Program-made: the position numbers and the translations under genes | Origin: Clostridia bacterium | GTDB lineage: Bacteria; Bacillota_A; Clostridia; Christensenellales; CAG-138 | Length of the DNA: 6,220 bases | Direction: 5' to 3' | Assembly: GCA_017394605.1 (NCBI GenBank) | Contig: JAFPXU010000103.1 | Coordinates: 1-6,220 of the forward strand | Shown: one piece after another, positions 1 to 5,969 of the stretch | How positions within the stretch are numbered: position 1 is the first letter of the stretch | How the letters are laid out: each line of letters begins with the position of its first letter | The notes under the pieces: model-generated | The model's input: only the letters and a program-made list of their open reading frames with translations | Databases searched by the model: none | What the model was told of the DNA's origin: nothing

Positions 1-99
1 ATAGAAGGTTATATTGATTACTACAACACCCAGCGCATACAGAGAAATCTCGGCATCCTGACGCCGATGGAAATGCGCAAAATGAAGCTTGCTGCCTAA
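1..99 (+). CDS. IS3-family transposase (OrfB), C-terminal end only
   Basis: The frame open from base 1 gives 32 residues and stops at TAA 97-99. It contains YIDYYNTQRIQRNLG followed by LTPMEMR, the usual end of the integrase-type (DDE) transposase of IS3-family elements, where the pattern is Y-I-x-x-Y-N-x-x-R-x-x-x-x-L-x-x-x-T-P. The catalytic acidic residues lie upstream, outside the window, so whether the enzyme is intact cannot be judged. The final helix and stop look normal, and a terminal repeat follows about 50 bases later, so this end of the element appears undamaged. It would act as the catalytic part of a frameshift-produced OrfAB transposase. The family call is firm; the IS150-like subgroup is a guess from the wording of the C terminus. 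Confidence 0.88.
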   Translation: MEGYIDYYNTQRIQRNLGILTPMEMRKMKLAA

Positions 100-106
100 C
101 GAAACA

Positions 107-129
107 GGAGCACCCACAAGGGATGCTTC
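107..129 (+). repeat. Imperfect hairpin behind the transposase stop
   Basis: Bases 107-115 pair with 120-129 around an ACAA loop, with one bulged A at 123 and one G-T pair. It begins 8 bases after the transposase stop codon. It could weakly stop or protect the transposase message, but no T-run follows, so it is not a standard intrinsic terminator. Confidence 0.4.
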
Positions 130-149
130 TGCTCGAAAAAGCTTATGAT

Positions 150-181
150 ATTTTACTGTCCTCTTGACGGGGAGCACACCA
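150..181 (+). repeat. IS right terminal inverted repeat (IRR)
   Basis: Read on the minus strand, this stretch starts TGGTGTGCTCCCCGTCAAGA and goes on to GGACAGTAAAAT. The TG start, the GTCAAG core and the ACAGT box are typical of terminal repeats of many Clostridia IS3/IS150-type elements. The partner repeat is outside the window, so exact ends are inferred from one side. Confidence 0.65.
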
Positions 182-246
182 AAACGCGGCTGTTTTTTTC
201 TGTTCCGGGACCCGTGCGCATGGCTTTCTGTAGACCCGAAATGGAT

Positions 247-257
247 TGTATGATACA
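247..257. promoter_or_regulatory. 11-bp palindrome overlapping the candidate -35 box
   Basis: TGTAT-G-ATACA is a perfect inverted repeat about a single central base. Its position across the proposed -35 box is where a repressor or activator site would sit. No regulator gene is visible in the window and I cannot assign it to a known regulator family. Short palindromes occur by chance in AT-rich DNA. Confidence 0.3.
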
Positions 258-280
258 TTATTATTGGTTCAATATAGAAT
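252..280 (+). promoter_or_regulatory. Candidate sigma-A type promoter for the operon
   Basis: GATACA (252-257) and TAGAAT (275-280) are separated by 17 bases. The -10 box matches the consensus at 5 of 6 positions and the -35 box at only 3 of 6. The first start codon lies about 29 bases downstream, giving a short leader with room for the ribosome site at 294-300. The weak -35 would fit a promoter that needs an activator, but this is a pattern match only. Confidence 0.35.
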
Positions 281-293
281 TGCATCGGACAGC

Positions 294-300
294 GGAAGGG
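294..300 (+). promoter_or_regulatory. Ribosome binding site that sets the gene 1 start
   Basis: GGAAGGG ends 8 bases before ATG 309, a good purine-rich site at normal spacing. The in-frame ATG at 246 has no such site and would place the start inside the AT-rich promoter island, so 309 is preferred. Confidence 0.65.
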
Positions 301-308
301 AACAGGAC

Positions 309-869
309 ATGGCAACCAGTTGCAGCATCACGATCCTGTTTGAGAACAGGGAAACGGCCGAAGCGGCGCTCCCCGTCGCGGAGCGCATGATCAAGCTCCG
401 TTACGTTCCGGACGGAACGTCCTGGAAGGCGGAGGCGGAGGAGATCCCGTCGCTCAGCAGCCGTTATTTCCGGTTCGCCGCGGAGGCGGATCAGCTCGAT
501 CCGCTTCCGGAACACCCGTACTGCGCCCTGAAATATCTGCGGCTTGACGGGACGCGGATCCTTCTGGAGCACTGCGCGGACATCCAGTCACCCGTCGACA
601 TCTTCTGGCCGACGGACTATTTCACGCAGCTCTGCCTGACCCTTTCCAAACGATTTCCAGACGCGTCTTTCACCGCCGTCTGCCGTCACGAAATGACGGT
701 GAGCGCCACACTGCAGCTCAACAGGATCGTATGCTGCTGCGGCAGGATGACATACGAGGAGAGGTGGAGCGTGGACGAGGAAGAGGATATCGACGAAAAC
801 GACTGGAGCCTGGCCGGAAAGATGGAACTGTCTGAAGCCGGCGGCCTGATTTTAAAACCGCAAAGGTAA
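309..869 (+). CDS. Hypothetical protein, first gene of the TIR/LRR operon
   Basis: I do not recognise this 186-residue protein with confidence. It has no signal peptide or membrane segment and looks soluble and cytoplasmic. It opens with a beta-alpha pattern (SITILFENRETAEAALPVAE, residues 6-25). The second half has an alpha-beta stretch around SKRFPDASF (113-121), followed by strand-like ATLQLNRIVCCCGRMTY (133-149) with three cysteines in a row (142-144). The tail carries an acidic run DEEEDIDEND (156-165). The 'helix, RFPD, strand, strand' wording weakly recalls YubB-type ferredoxin-like domains, which is a fold-level guess only. It is 3 nt from the next gene and shares its ribosome site region, so co-expression with the TIR proteins is likely. 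It may be a partner, adaptor or control protein of the set. The start at 309 is chosen for its ribosome site. Confidence 0.75.
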   Translation: MATSCSITILFENRETAEAALPVAERMIKLRYVPDGTSWKAEAEEIPSLSSRYFRFAAEADQLDPLPEHPYCALKYLRLDGTRILLEHCADIQSPVDIFWPTDYFTQLCLTLSKRFPDASFTAVCRHEMTVSATLQLNRIVCCCGRMTYEERWSVDEEEDIDENDWSLAGKMELSEAGGLILKPQR

Positions 870-872
870 CGC

Positions 873-1691
873 ATGATGAACGCTAGATGGATGAAACAGT
901 TCCCTCCGTACGAGGGAAACGAACCGTATCTGTTCTTTGCTTTCGCCGAACAGGACAGCGCAAAGGTCTGGAAACAGATGCGCCCTCTGCTCGCGCGCGG
1001 ATGCAGGATCTGGTACAGCAGCGGACCGGCGGGCAGCGCCGCCGAGGTGCTGCGCAGACAGGAGCGCGCCGGAGGCGCCGCTCTGACGCTCGTTTATCTG
1101 ACGGACGCCGCCTGCGCGGACAAGGATACAAAAAGCTACGTTCTGGTCAATCAGAAATTCCGCCGCCGGATCCTGTGCCTCGACCCGGACGGAACGGACC
1201 GCAGGCTCGCGATGGGCCTTCGGGAGAACACCCCGGAGATACCGCTTTACAAAATGCGGAACGCGGAAGAGGCGGAGAGCGCGATCGTCCACGCGGACGG
1301 TTTTTCCTTTGACATGATCGGACAGCCGGTGCATATCAAAGCAACGCCGGTCACCGGCAGACTGACGGTCCTGTTCTGCGCGCTGGCCGTCGTTTTCGGA
1401 ATACTGGGATATATCGGTTTTAGGACCCGGCCGGTTCCGGCAGATGAGGTGAAGATCAGCGATCCCGCGCTGCTGTCCGCCGTGCGGGAGGCAGCGGATT
1501 ACTACCCGCTCACGGAAGCCGCGCTTTCCAGAATCACCTATCTTAGGTTTGAGAAGCTCCCGGAAAGCTGGGAGGAACTCTCGCTTCTGCCCGCTCTCGA
1601 GCGGATCGGGATCCCGCAACAGGCCCTGACCGGAGACGCGGCGCTCCCGGAGGGAGATTACGTCATCGAACTGATCGGAGGCGGCGCATGA
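873..1691 (+). CDS. Degenerate TIR domain, membrane segment, remnant LRR domain
   Basis: This protein has 272 residues. Residues 12-103 are a TIR domain related to that of the next gene: aligned without gaps from PYEG (12-15), 18 of 40 positions are identical, including RG-x-R-x-WY (42-48). It has lost key features: WYDEG has become WYSSG, and the position of the usual catalytic glutamate is Tyr89. NAD-cleaving activity is therefore unlikely. A membrane segment spans about 164-183. The region after it (184-272) has an LRR-start pattern (DPALLSAVREAADYY, ITYLRF) and then ends at once in a C-terminal cap like those of genes 3 and 4, so almost all repeats are missing. AAAGG at 862-866 serves ATG 873 or ATG 876; the choice changes one residue. 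The stop overlaps the next start (ATGA), implying translational coupling. It is intact and not a pseudogene; a scaffold or regulatory partner role is inferred. Confidence 0.88.
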   Translation: MMNARWMKQFPPYEGNEPYLFFAFAEQDSAKVWKQMRPLLARGCRIWYSSGPAGSAAEVLRRQERAGGAALTLVYLTDAACADKDTKSYVLVNQKFRRRILCLDPDGTDRRLAMGLRENTPEIPLYKMRNAEEAESAIVHADGFSFDMIGQPVHIKATPVTGRLTVLFCALAVVFGILGYIGFRTRPVPADEVKISDPALLSAVREAADYYPLTEAALSRITYLRFEKLPESWEELSLLPALERIGIPQQALTGDAALPEGDYVIELIGGGA

Positions 1692-2872
1692 GTACCTTTT
1701 TCAAGCCGTACGAAGGCAGCCGTCCGTTCGCTTTCATCAGCTACGCGCACCGGCAGTCCGCCGCCGTGGTCGACACGATCCGGATCCTGCACGACAGGGG
1801 ATGGCGCGTCTGGTACGACGAGGGGATCCCCGCGGGGAGCGACTGGCCGAAAAACATCGCGCAGCATATGCAGAGCTGCGACCGTGTTATCGTATTCCTT
1901 TCAAAAAGGGTTTTGGAATCCCCCAACTGCTTCAGCGAGATGCGCACCGCCGCGCGGCTTAAAAAGCCGATCCTGACCGTTTGGCTGGAGGACGCAGCCC
2001 CGGAGGGGGAATGGAAGGACATACTCTCCGCCGGGCAGGAGATCCCGATCCTGGATACGCCGGAAGAACGCGCCGACGCGATCCTGAAAAGCGGATTTCT
2101 TCCCGGGCGGTGCAGGAAAAGCTTTCTGTCGAAGATCCCCTGGCGCGCGCTCGGTCTTATGGCGTCGCTGCTCTTTTTACTTGCCGCCGCCGGCGCGTTC
2201 GGCGCGCTTGCGTCGGGACTTTGGAATCCGGGAAGAATGCCGGATACGCCCGTAACGCCGACGCCCGCGCCGCAGGTCGAGATCACGCCCGTTCCGACGG
2301 TGGATATCGGCGGGGCGGAACAGTATTTCGCCGTCCGTTTTCCGGACGGTCCTCTGGAGGACGCCGTCCGCAGGAAACTGAACAACCGGTCCGATCCGGT
2401 ATTCCGCTGGCAGCTCGCGGAGATCACGGAACTGTATTTCTGCGGGAATATGATTCTGAACAGCGCGGAAGACGTCACGTTTGAGGAGGACGGGACCTGC
2501 AGGGTCAACGGCGCGCCGGTGATCACGGGGCAGGTGAAGGATCTTTCGCTGTTCGAGGATATGCCGAGGCTTGAAAAGCTCGCCCTGATCCGCCAGCCGC
2601 TTTCCGGTCTTTCCGGACTGGGCGGGCACGTGCTGCTGAACGAACTGAACCTTTCGGGCAGCACGGTAAAGGACCTTTCCGGACTGACCGAACTGCCGAG
2701 CCTTGAAACGCTGCGCCTTGAGCACACGGAAGTCAGGGACCTTACGGCGCTTGATCGGCTTCCCGGACTGAAGACCGTCACGGTCAGCCGGGACATGCTG
2801 CCGATGATATGGAACGACGACGCGGGCTACCGTGTCATTCTGATAAAAGATTACGTGAAAAAGGGAGAATGA
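1688..2872 (+). CDS. TIR domain protein with membrane segment and LRR domain
   Basis: The 394-residue protein starts with a full TIR domain (about 7-135): FAFISYAH (14-21), RVWYDEG (40-46), GSDW (50-53), VIVFLS (67-72), and SPNCFSEM (78-85) with Glu84 at the position of the catalytic glutamate of NAD-cleaving TIR domains. It is the only TIR in the window with these features intact. A membrane segment lies at about 154-178. Five basic residues shortly before it (141-153) and one soon after suggest N-in, C-out. A proline/threonine linker (TPVTPTPAPQ, about 187-205) leads to an LRR domain: an N-terminal cap (214-285), about four 21-22-residue repeats such as ELNLSGSTVKDLSGLTELPS (319-338), and a C-terminal cap (361-394). 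GGAGG (1677-1681) sits 6 bases before the start, inside gene 2. Likely role: membrane sensor with a TIR effector or signalling domain. The ligand is unknown. Confidence 0.92.
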   Translation: MSTFFKPYEGSRPFAFISYAHRQSAAVVDTIRILHDRGWRVWYDEGIPAGSDWPKNIAQHMQSCDRVIVFLSKRVLESPNCFSEMRTAARLKKPILTVWLEDAAPEGEWKDILSAGQEIPILDTPEERADAILKSGFLPGRCRKSFLSKIPWRALGLMASLLFLLAAAGAFGALASGLWNPGRMPDTPVTPTPAPQVEITPVPTVDIGGAEQYFAVRFPDGPLEDAVRRKLNNRSDPVFRWQLAEITELYFCGNMILNSAEDVTFEEDGTCRVNGAPVITGQVKDLSLFEDMPRLEKLALIRQPLSGLSGLGGHVLLNELNLSGSTVKDLSGLTELPSLETLRLEHTEVRDLTALDRLPGLKTVTVSRDMLPMIWNDDAGYRVILIKDYVKKGE

Positions 2873-2875
2873 GAT

Positions 2876-5800
2876 ATGAGCAGGAAAAAGGAGATCCGGC
2901 TGCTTTGCGCGGAAGCGGACCGTGAGGCGCTGAAGCCTATTGTGGAACAGCTGAACGCGAAGGGATTCACCGTTTCGGACGCGAAGGACGCGAAAAAGGA
3001 CGATATCGTCCTGACGGCGCTTTCGGTCGCGTTCTATGCCGACGCGGAAAAGACGGAGTCGCTGTTCGGGCTGATCGGAAAGGGCGCGGAAAACGTCCTG
3101 CCGCTGCAGCTGGACGGAACGCAGATCCCGGATACGGTCAAAAACGCGCTGTACGCCCGGAACATCATCCCAGCCGCGGGGCGCGACGCCGCGCAGATCG
3201 CGGAACGGATCGCCGGGGCGGTTCCTTCCGCGCCGTCCGTTCTTCCGAAGATCCTGATCGCCGGAGCCGCCGTTCTGGCCGTGGTCGCGGGCATCGTGAT
3301 CTGGCGCGTGACGCAGAACAAAAAGATTCCGCCCGCCGAACCGCCCGCCGTGGTGCAGGAGGAAAAAGAGGATATCTATATCCCGAAGGGCTGGACGGAA
3401 GAGGAGCTCAAAAAGGTCGCGGACGTGATCATCGTCGGCGATCAGGTCGAGCTTTACCTGCCGGCCGATCTGGAGAAGAACAACGGGCTGTACCCGGAAT
3501 TCGATTATTTCGCGTACCGCGATTACTACGATCATGAAGGACACTGGTTCAGCAGGGAAGACGGGCACGAATACGCCATGACCCGCTACGAGGACCTCCG
3601 GTTCCTGGAGCTCCTGCCGAACCTCCGGTTTCTGACGCTCGCGAAGATCGAGACGGGGCTGCTTCCCGATCTGAAGAAACTTCCGAGACTGGAAAAACTT
3701 TGTCTGATGGACTGCGAGCTTCCGGACCTTGACTGGGTCGGCGGTTCCGGCATAACGAACATCGATTTACTGAACACGACCGGGTCGGTGCGGGATTTCA
3801 GCCCTTTGACGTCCTGTGTCATACTGACCAACGTGCATCTGGATATCAACGGAATGCGAACGGGGGATTTCAGCGGATTCGCGCCTCCCGCGATGTCCTG
3901 GCTCTGGATCAACGGCGGCATGGATCTGGAAAGCGCGCCGGACCTTTCCGGCCTGAAGGCGTGCACAAAACTCAGGGAATGCCAGCTGGAATTCGTTCCG
4001 GTCGAGGATCTTGATTTCCTTTCCAACGCTACCTCCATGGATATTCTGCGGCTTACCAATCTTGACCGGCTGCAGGACATCTCCGCGGTCCGCGGCATGA
4101 AGAGGCTCAGGGAGCTGCAGATCCAGGAGGCGAACCGGGTGCGCGATTTCTCTCCCGTGGCGGAGTGCAAAACCCTTCAGATCTTCCGCGTCAGCTGCGA
4201 CCGCGGACAGAGCCCGCTCCGGGACGCCTCATTCCTGGGGGATCTTCCGAATCTGAACGAGATCTCTATCGGCGGCGTGGAACTGCGGGATCTGGACTTC
4301 CTTACTACCCTTTCCTCGCACAAAAACAGCCTGAACGAATTCAGCTTCTGGGGAGAGATCGGGAATCTTGAGGGCCTTTCCGCCATCAAGCGGTACAACC
4401 GCCTGAACCTGGATCCGGACAACAGCCCCGATTTCGGAACGGTCATGTCGTATCTGGACGGCGCGGAGATCGGGGAACTGGCGCTCAGGAGGTTTTCCAA
4501 TGTGGATCTTTCCCTGGTGCCCATGCCTTCGAGCAAACTCGAGCTGGACCGCTGTAACCTCACGGATCTTTCCTCCATGCCGGAGAACTTCCGCCCGACG
4601 CTTCTGAACCTCAACAAATGCCAGAACCTGCAGTCTCTGAACGGACTGCAGAACCAGCCTAGGATCCAGAATATCGAGATCTATAACTGCCCGCGCCTGA
4701 CGGACTGGAGCGCCCTGGAAGGAAAGGACCTGAACAGGCTTTGCATTACCGGAGGGTATACGCTTCCGAAGGATATCCCGTTCCACGCGACGATCTACAG
4801 GATCGAAAGCGTCGCGGACGTAACGGATTTGAGCTTTCTGGACGCGCTGGATACGGACAGGAACTGGTGCTTCGAACTGGTTGGGCTGGACGTGGACAAT
4901 CTGCAGCCGCTCAGCCGTTTCCACGGCGGGTATATCACGGTCCCGCCGGAACTGGCGGAACAGGCCGAGGACCTCGTCAAGTCCAGGAATTTCACCGAGT
5001 ACAAGATCGAGTATCCGGAGAGAGGCTGGGAAGAGGATGATTCCGAACTGACGCTGCAGAGTCTGGATGAGCTGAATACGCTGCCGCAGGCCATGCTGCG
5101 TCATGTCACCTCCGTCAGTCTCGCTGGAGATCAGATCTTTGACCAGGACCGTTTCGATATCTGGCAGCATTTTCGCAACAATAAACCCATTGCCGTTCTC
5201 CACGACAGGCAGAACGATACGGAAACGAACATTTCGGAGGGAAGCTTCCGGGATCTGACGCCGTTCTACCAGATGACGGGACTCCGCCGGCTGCAAGTGG
5301 TGGAGCAGCCGGTCACCGGTCTGGACGGGATCCAGGCCCTTTCCGAACTGGAGGAGATCTCACTCCGATGCTGCAGGAAGCTGTCGGACATCTCCCCGCT
5401 GTTCGCGATGCAGAACCTCAGATGGATCCGTCTGGAAGGATGTCCCCAGGTGACGTCGATCCAAGGGATCCAGAACCTTCCCCGTCTGACGGAGCTGAAT
5501 ATCAACCGTACCGGCGTTTCCGATATTTCGCCGCTTGCTTCGTGCGATTTTTCCGAAGCGGAGGAAGAAGGCGGGTTCCATCTGATCATGGACGACAATC
5601 CCGTGAAGGATTTCACCGCGCTCGGCTCGGTTCCGCATTTCGCGCAGCTTATCCTGAACAACATGGACTGCGACCTCTGGATGCCTTGCCTGCGCGATGT
5701 CAGGATCGACGAATTCGAATCGTGCGGCTGCGGGTTTACCGCGGAGAGCCTTTCCAGGTTCGTTTCCGAACATCCGGAACTGAGACGGCTGGACATCCCG

Positions 5801-5941
5801 TGGAACGACAAACTGACCGATCTGATGCCGCTTCTTACGCTGGAGAATCTGGAAACGGTCTGGGTTTCCGACAACATGAAGCAGGCGATCGCAAGCCTCG
5901 ATGGAGTGGATTACGGATTCGAACTGCAGATAGAGGACTGA
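2876..5941 (+). CDS. TIR-like domain, membrane segment, giant two-unit LRR protein
   Basis: The protein has 1021 residues. Residues 7-113 form a short Rossmann/TIR-like domain: strand IRLLCA (7-12), helix, strand FTVSDA (31-36), DDIVLTALS (42-50), and ENVLPLQLDG (72-81). Compared with a full TIR it lacks the BB-loop/second-helix stretch, and no glutamate falls cleanly at the active-site position (Glu61 is nearest). A membrane segment covers about 125-143. A proline/glutamate linker follows, then about 830 residues of irregular LRRs in two units (about 191-717 and 743-1021), each with its own caps. Several repeats have Cys in the L-x-L-x-x-C position (NKCQNL, YNCPRL, EGCPQV); about 20 Cys follow the membrane segment. 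AAGGGAG (2861-2867) lies 8 bases before the start and overlaps the end of gene 3. Basic residues flank mainly the far side of the membrane segment (144, 149, 150), so topology is less clear than in gene 3. Probable ligand-binding member of the set; inferred. Confidence 0.9.
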   Translation: MSRKKEIRLLCAEADREALKPIVEQLNAKGFTVSDAKDAKKDDIVLTALSVAFYADAEKTESLFGLIGKGAENVLPLQLDGTQIPDTVKNALYARNIIPAAGRDAAQIAERIAGAVPSAPSVLPKILIAGAAVLAVVAGIVIWRVTQNKKIPPAEPPAVVQEEKEDIYIPKGWTEEELKKVADVIIVGDQVELYLPADLEKNNGLYPEFDYFAYRDYYDHEGHWFSREDGHEYAMTRYEDLRFLELLPNLRFLTLAKIETGLLPDLKKLPRLEKLCLMDCELPDLDWVGGSGITNIDLLNTTGSVRDFSPLTSCVILTNVHLDINGMRTGDFSGFAPPAMSWLWINGGMDLESAPDLSGLKACTKLRECQLEFVPVEDLDFLSNATSMDILRLTNLDRLQDISAVRGMKRLRELQIQEANRVRDFSPVAECKTLQIFRVSCDRGQSPLRDASFLGDLPNLNEISIGGVELRDLDFLTTLSSHKNSLNEFSFWGEIGNLEGLSAIKRYNRLNLDPDNSPDFGTVMSYLDGAEIGELALRRFSNVDLSLVPMPSSKLELDRCNLTDLSSMPENFRPTLLNLNKCQNLQSLNGLQNQPRIQNIEIYNCPRLTDWSALEGKDLNRLCITGGYTLPKDIPFHATIYRIESVADVTDLSFLDALDTDRNWCFELVGLDVDNLQPLSRFHGGYITVPPELAEQAEDLVKSRNFTEYKIEYPERGWEEDDSELTLQSLDELNTLPQAMLRHVTSVSLAGDQIFDQDRFDIWQHFRNNKPIAVLHDRQNDTETNISEGSFRDLTPFYQMTGLRRLQVVEQPVTGLDGIQALSELEEISLRCCRKLSDISPLFAMQNLRWIRLEGCPQVTSIQGIQNLPRLTELNINRTGVSDISPLASCDFSEAEEEGGFHLIMDDNPVKDFTALGSVPHFAQLILNNMDCDLWMPCLRDVRIDEFESCGCGFTAESLSRFVSEHPELRRLDIPWNDKLTDLMPLLTLENLETVWVSDNMKQAIASLDGVDYGFELQIED
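2894..3130 (+). repeat. Copy 1 of the duplicated N-terminal TIR-like domain (copy 2 at 5982-6218)
   Basis: Residues 7-85 of gene 4 and 5-83 of gene 5 align without gaps with 48 identities in 79 positions by hand count. The longest shared protein run is GAENVLPLQLDG. At DNA level CCGCTGCAGCTGGACGG is identical at 3101-3117 and 6189-6205. This is a tandem gene duplication with divergence, not a recent copy. Confidence 0.85.
3446..5938 (+). repeat. Two LRR solenoid units inside gene 4
   Basis: Unit A (protein residues about 191-717, bases 3446-5026) and unit B (about 743-1021, bases 5102-5938) share a layout. Each has a strand with GDQ near it, then 35-50 irregular residues, then a stretch entering regular repeats (ELLPNLRFLTL at 245-255 in A; FYQMTGLRRLQV at 797-808 in B). 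Each ends in a cap with a hydrophobic strand then a strand rich in Tyr/Glu (YITVPPEL...YKIEY in A; TVWVSDNM...FELQIED in B). Divergence is high, so this is a structural repeat rather than a DNA repeat. Confidence 0.5.
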
Positions 5942-5969
5942 CCTGAACGGACGCGGGAGGCTTTGTGAA

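Larger units (their letters stand above)
1..181 (+). mobile_element. Right end of an IS3-family insertion sequence
   Basis: This covers the end of the transposase gene, about 50 untranslated bases, and a terminal inverted repeat. The element starts left of the window. Its right boundary is set at the CA of 180-181, because IS3-family elements normally end in CA and begin with TG. The direct target repeat (usually 3-4 bases) cannot be confirmed because the left end is not visible; AAA or AAAC after 181 would be the candidate. Confidence 0.7.
182..308 (+). other. Non-coding leader between the IS end and gene 1
   Basis: No convincing gene is present here. A T-run lies at 192-199, a short CGGG/CCCG inverted repeat at 206-214, and an AT-rich island at about 241-282. 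The island stands out against the GC-rich coding DNA that follows and is the most likely seat of the operon promoter. A frame open from ATG 145 to 390 crosses the IS end and is not gene-like. Confidence 0.6.

Noticed and set aside
164..192. IS-borne outward promoter using TTGACG (164-169)
   Set aside because: The bases 17 positions downstream (GGCTGT) do not resemble a -10 box, so no hybrid promoter is formed.
206..214. CGGG-AC-CCG hairpin as a terminator
   Set aside because: The stem is very short and no T-run follows on either strand; the nearby T-run lies on the wrong side.
246..308. Upstream in-frame ATG 246 as the start of gene 1
   Set aside because: It has no ribosome site, overlaps the palindrome and candidate promoter, and the added residues look unlike the rest of the protein. 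ATG 309 has GGAAGGG at proper spacing.
873..1691. Gene 2 as a pseudogene
   Set aside because: The frame is intact, has a ribosome site, and its stop overlaps the next start in a coupled ATGA. Lost catalytic residues alone do not make it broken.
2177..3568. Long minus-strand open frame (463 codons), with similar ones at 852-1619, 1741-2796, 4229-5296 and 5360-6097
   Set aside because: They lie opposite genes with clear domains and ribosome sites, are rich in Arg and Pro or Ser as expected for antisense of GC-rich genes, and show no recognisable motif.
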